From contig JAXLUN010000002.1 of NCBI GenBank assembly GCA_046329535.1, positions 434,001 to 498,000 of the forward strand: a DNA stretch of 64,000 bases, read 5' to 3'. Below the pieces are notes generated by a model, which was given only the letters and a program-made list of their open reading frames with translations, was not told the origin of the DNA and ran no database searches. The stretch is from Bog-950 sp046329535. GTDB taxonomy: Bacteria > Bacteroidota > Bacteroidia > Chitinophagales > LD1. Shown here one piece after another: positions 61,465 to 64,000 of the stretch. Both the position numbers and the translations under genes were made by a program. How positions within the stretch are numbered: the first letter of the stretch is position 1; every line of letters begins with the position of its first letter.

Positions 61465-62646
61465 TTACTCACCTATTTTTCCTAAGCCCTGCTTGTCGGC
61501 TGCAGAGTAAGCATTGATGCGCGCTAAATCGCCATTCGGCAGCTGAACCTGATAATTAGTATACGCTCCGGTTCCGGCCCGATAATCAGCTTTATAATAA
61601 TCAGTCGTTAATATCTGAGCCCCACTGGCAAAAGCTGAATTCATTTGTGTATAGTCGTTGGTAAATACTTCTACCCCCGGGCCATCACAACGGGTACGAA
61701 CTATATAACCGGCAGCCACTCGCTGCTGAATCAGTGTTTCGTTACCTACCGGACTGTTCATAATAACAAAGGCCGCTTCCGGACTTCCGGGCGATGAATA
61801 AACAAACATAGCTCGGCCTTGTAAAGATGAATGGCCTGCTTTGTAAAGGCTCTCTGCTTCTCCCTGCATTATAAAAACTACTTTGTTTCGAGCGCTTGCC
61901 AGCTTAGGCCAGTTTTTTGCCAGAGCCGCCTGTTCCAGAGTAGTGTAGGTACCACGCACCTCATCGGGCGTAATAACCTTATCCAGGTTTTCGCCAAATA
62001 CGGCCTTAATTTCTTCATCCATTTTATCGCAGGCGCTTGCATCGTAAGGTATTGATTGAGTTAAGTCCAGACCGGGAATGGATTGAGCCACTGTTTCTTC
62101 GTTGGTTTCCACATTAATGAATAAAGGAAGATGGTTGGGGTGCGCCATGCTCCAGTTATAAATAGCCTGTAAGGATTGTTTGAATGTTATATGCAACGTT
62201 TTATAGTCAAAGTCCGGGATGTGCAGCACCTTAAAACCGGGCTCCAGTAACTCAGGTATATGTGAATCATTATCTAACCCAACCAACGAAAGCCCTTTAC
62301 GATAGTAGTATTGTCCGCCTACAGGGTCGTTGAAAATGTCAATTTCCAACCCCCTTACATTGTAATTATCGAACTGCTCATCAAATGGAATATTGGTATA
62401 GTCTAACTTAACCGGGTCATATTGCGATGGAAGAAGACCCAGTGAATCTAATCGGTGCAAAAGCACATATATGGTATCATCCATGCGCAGGTGATAACTG
62501 TTATGACTGGCCAGCACTTGAATCTGATTGATAGTTAAACTATCGGTTGGTCCGTTATCGAAGGATAAATATTTTTTCTTCTCTTCCTTTTTGCAGGCTG
62601 TTACAAAGAGCAATGCAAGCAAAGGCAATAACAGGTAACGTTTCAT
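61465..62646 (-). CDS. Lipoprotein with PI-specific phospholipase C-like domain
   Basis: The 393-residue lipoprotein has a lipobox FVTAC (Cys18) and a Lys-rich spacer. The PI-PLC-like TIM-barrel fold is suggested by VLASHNSYHLR with the catalytic His, RGLEIDIFNDP with acidic metal or Ca2+ ligands, LHIPDFDYKTLHITFKQSL, and PLFINVETNE. It matches the Ca2+-dependent PI-PLC1-like family of environmental bacteria; the substrate (inositol phospholipid or glycan) is not shown. It lies on the outer or periplasmic face of a membrane. Single gene. Confidence 0.85.
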   Translation of the reverse strand: MKRYLLLPLLALLFVTACKKEEKKKYLSFDNGPTDSLTINQIQVLASHNSYHLRMDDTIYVLLHRLDSLGLLPSQYDPVKLDYTNIPFDEQFDNYNVRGLEIDIFNDPVGGQYYYRKGLSLVGLDNDSHIPELLEPGFKVLHIPDFDYKTLHITFKQSLQAIYNWSMAHPNHLPLFINVETNEETVAQSIPGLDLTQSIPYDASACDKMDEEIKAVFGENLDKVITPDEVRGTYTTLEQAALAKNWPKLASARNKVVFIMQGEAESLYKAGHSSLQGRAMFVYSSPGSPEAAFVIMNSPVGNETLIQQRVAAGYIVRTRCDGPGVEVFTNDYTQMNSAFASGAQILTTDYYKADYRAGTGAYTNYQVQLPNGDLARINAYSAADKQGLGKIGE

Positions 62647-62719
62647 TTACTTTAGTTTAACATGAAAGTAATGAAAGCACAAACTCAAACAAGAGCAGAA
62701 GAGTGTTTTTTAAAGCTGA

Positions 62720-63694
62720 TTACTTGCCTGCCTTAAGACCAACCGGCAGTCCGGCTTCTTCAGCTATGCCAATGATAGAGCGATAATTAAGCGGAAACTC
62801 GAGAAACACGTGCAGCATGCTCAGGAAATAAAGAGCAATCAGTCCGGTTTTATAATGATAGGCATACAAAGCTACAGACGCCAGCCACAAAACGATTACG
62901 GAAGCAAGCCATTGACGAGGCACTTGATGCCATTTAATGACCGATGTTTTAGAAAACCAGTTAAGATAGTGATAGGTGTAAGCAAAGGCTATAAAACGCA
63001 TGATGCCTACTCCTATATTGGAGGTAAACATCTGCTCGGTAGAACTTTCACCTAGTTTAAAGATATGCATAAACGATTGGTTCACCATGGAGAACCCGCT
63101 TTCGATCAATGTCTTCTGTGCGTATTCACTTACCTGATAAAAACTGAAGTGGGGAAAGAAGAAGAAGAAGCTGCTGCCGCAAACAACAAACACCATCAGG
63201 GAAGCTATGCCGGTGGCACTTTTACTTTTCATGGCGCCATATAAAATGAACAGGCCGGTAAACAGAAAAACATGAATAAGCGTAGGCAGAAAAACCGCAA
63301 AAAGAAAAAAGAAGACCTGCGTATTAATGATGAGCCCTCCCATAAATGCACCTATTACGGCAAAGAGTATTTTCCACATCAGGTCTTTAAACAGAATAAA
63401 ACCCAGTGAGCTGACAAAGGCCAGATAAATCATAAAGTTAGAAGCAGCCGCATTGCCCGTAAACACAAAGTTTAGAAGAAACAAGGCTGCACACAGCAAC
63501 ACCAGCCAGATATAGTCTGATTTGCCGTTAGTGAAATAATCGCGCTTGTGTAACCAGGTTATTTCGGTGAGATAATGTAATGGCCCCAACACAGCATACG
63601 AGAAAAGGAACAATTCAAACGGAAGAACGAATGCAAGCGCACACGACAAAACCATCAAGGCTATGTTGGCGAGGTCTATGGTTTTTGCATTCAT
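62720..63694 (-). CDS. Polytopic membrane protein of unknown function
   Basis: The 324-residue protein has about eight hydrophobic segments and a conserved-looking N-terminal segment (FLFSYAVLGPLHYLTEITWL) plus aromatic pairs and a His (YTYHYLNWFSKTSVIKWHQV). This distantly recalls membrane oxygenases with His-rich sites, but I cannot name the family. The ATG lies 10 bp after the YbaB stop codon on the same strand, so they are probably co-transcribed. Confidence 0.7.
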   Translation of the reverse strand: MNAKTIDLANIALMVLSCALAFVLPFELFLFSYAVLGPLHYLTEITWLHKRDYFTNGKSDYIWLVLLCAALFLLNFVFTGNAAASNFMIYLAFVSSLGFILFKDLMWKILFAVIGAFMGGLIINTQVFFFLFAVFLPTLIHVFLFTGLFILYGAMKSKSATGIASLMVFVVCGSSFFFFFPHFSFYQVSEYAQKTLIESGFSMVNQSFMHIFKLGESSTEQMFTSNIGVGIMRFIAFAYTYHYLNWFSKTSVIKWHQVPRQWLASVIVLWLASVALYAYHYKTGLIALYFLSMLHVFLEFPLNYRSIIGIAEEAGLPVGLKAGK

Positions 63695-63704
63695 TTTATT
63701 GCGT

Positions 63705-63995
63705 TTATGCCATTCCCGGAGGAATCATGCCTTTGGTTACATCCATCATTTCACTTTGCATCACGTTCTCCGATTTTTCCAAAACCTCGTTGATGGCGCT
63801 TTGGAGCTTGCCCTCTAACATAGCCTGGTCATCCATGCGCAGAATAGTGATGTCTTTAATTTTACGATTGCCGCTGGCAGTTACCTTCACATAATCGTTT
63901 TCTGAAACCACCTCAATGGAATCAAGACGCTTTTTGGTCTCTTCCATTTTTTGTTTCAGCTCCATGAGTTGTTTCATGTTATCTAAAAATCCCAT
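63705..63995 (-). CDS. YbaB/EbfC nucleoid-associated protein
   Basis: The 96-residue protein has the YbaB/EbfC pattern: an N-terminal helix (MKQLMELKQKMEETKKRLDS), a central strand pair (VKVTASGNRKIKDITIL) and a C-terminal helix (AMLEGKLQSAINEVLEKSEN) ending PPGMA. It binds DNA as a dimer. It begins 5 bp before the window end, so its upstream neighbour is not visible. It probably forms an operon with the membrane protein gene. Confidence 0.92.
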   Translation of the reverse strand: MGFLDNMKQLMELKQKMEETKKRLDSIEVVSENDYVKVTASGNRKIKDITILRMDDQAMLEGKLQSAINEVLEKSENVMQSEMMDVTKGMIPPGMA

Positions 63996-64000
63996 CGTTG

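Overview
The window comes from a Bacteroidota chromosome, probably a Chitinophagia- or Sphingobacteriia-like lineage. The evidence is the linked gliding-motility genes gldD and gldE, a PorP/SprF gene beside an SprB-repeat protein with a gliding-type C-terminus, a type IX secretion (T9SS) sorting domain, the linkage ssb-mutY-HU-rng, weak Shine-Dalgarno sites, and promoters that resemble TTTG-N19-TAnnTTTG. No tRNA, rRNA or CRISPR array was recognised. Most of the window is ordinary chromosome, with three accessory patches at about 2.2-5.3 kb, 26.6-28.2 kb and 45.5-60.6 kb.

Layout. 1-1943: 3' part of a T9SS-secreted protein carrying a seven-blade propeller-like repeat block. 2.2-5.3 kb: small accessory genes, including a secreted protein, a cluster of REP-like hairpins next to a single-strand (HUH/Y1) transposase, a 2H phosphoesterase, a GNAT and a ParE-type toxin-antitoxin pair. 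5.3-12.6 kb: ferritin-like protein, gldD-gldE, ssb, mutY, and on the other strand HU, a TPR protein, a 29-residue mS38-like peptide and RNase G. 12.6-18.5 kb: RlpA, kynureninase and ACMSD (tryptophan catabolism), a DUF937-like protein, a lipoprotein, a DUF3089 lipase-like protein and RNase HII. 18.5-25.5 kb: a DUF5916 protein, a MarR-GNAT fusion divergent from terC, and an ABC-F ATPase. 25.7-28.2 kb: an outer-membrane barrel, then a small island with a CsoR-like regulator, two unknown small proteins and a phased repeat array. 28.2-31.6 kb: RidA, a 3HCDH-like protein, a deacetylase-like protein and a FemAB/BioF2-like GNAT. 31.7-36.5 kb: PorP and the SprB-like adhesin. 36.5-45.4 kb: RraA, PPK2, a PAP2-type phosphatase, a CPBP protease, ThiL and the thrABC operon. 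45.5-54.7 kb: two very large fibre proteins with collagen-like and YadA-head-like repeats and C-terminal S74 chaperone domains. 54.75-60.6 kb: a compact minus-strand run in which a TonB-dependent receptor, cut off inside its barrel, leads directly into phage tail-like genes and a Dam methylase. 60.6-64 kb: LpxH-like phosphoesterase, a PI-PLC-like lipoprotein, a membrane protein and YbaB.

The most unusual observations are: (1) the truncated, chimeric TonB receptor feeding into a phage tail cassette, whose secreted protein shares a sequence module with the neighbouring S74 fibres; (2) a ten-core repeat array with 10-11 bp (helical) spacing, followed by a second repeat family, upstream of an unknown 81-residue basic protein; (3) a CsoR-like regulator without the usual metal ligands, with matching C-tract motifs upstream of itself and of an unknown 162-residue gene; (4) the REP-like/HUH transposase locus; (5) a MarR-GNAT protein with an added C-terminal membrane segment and a palindrome in its promoter.
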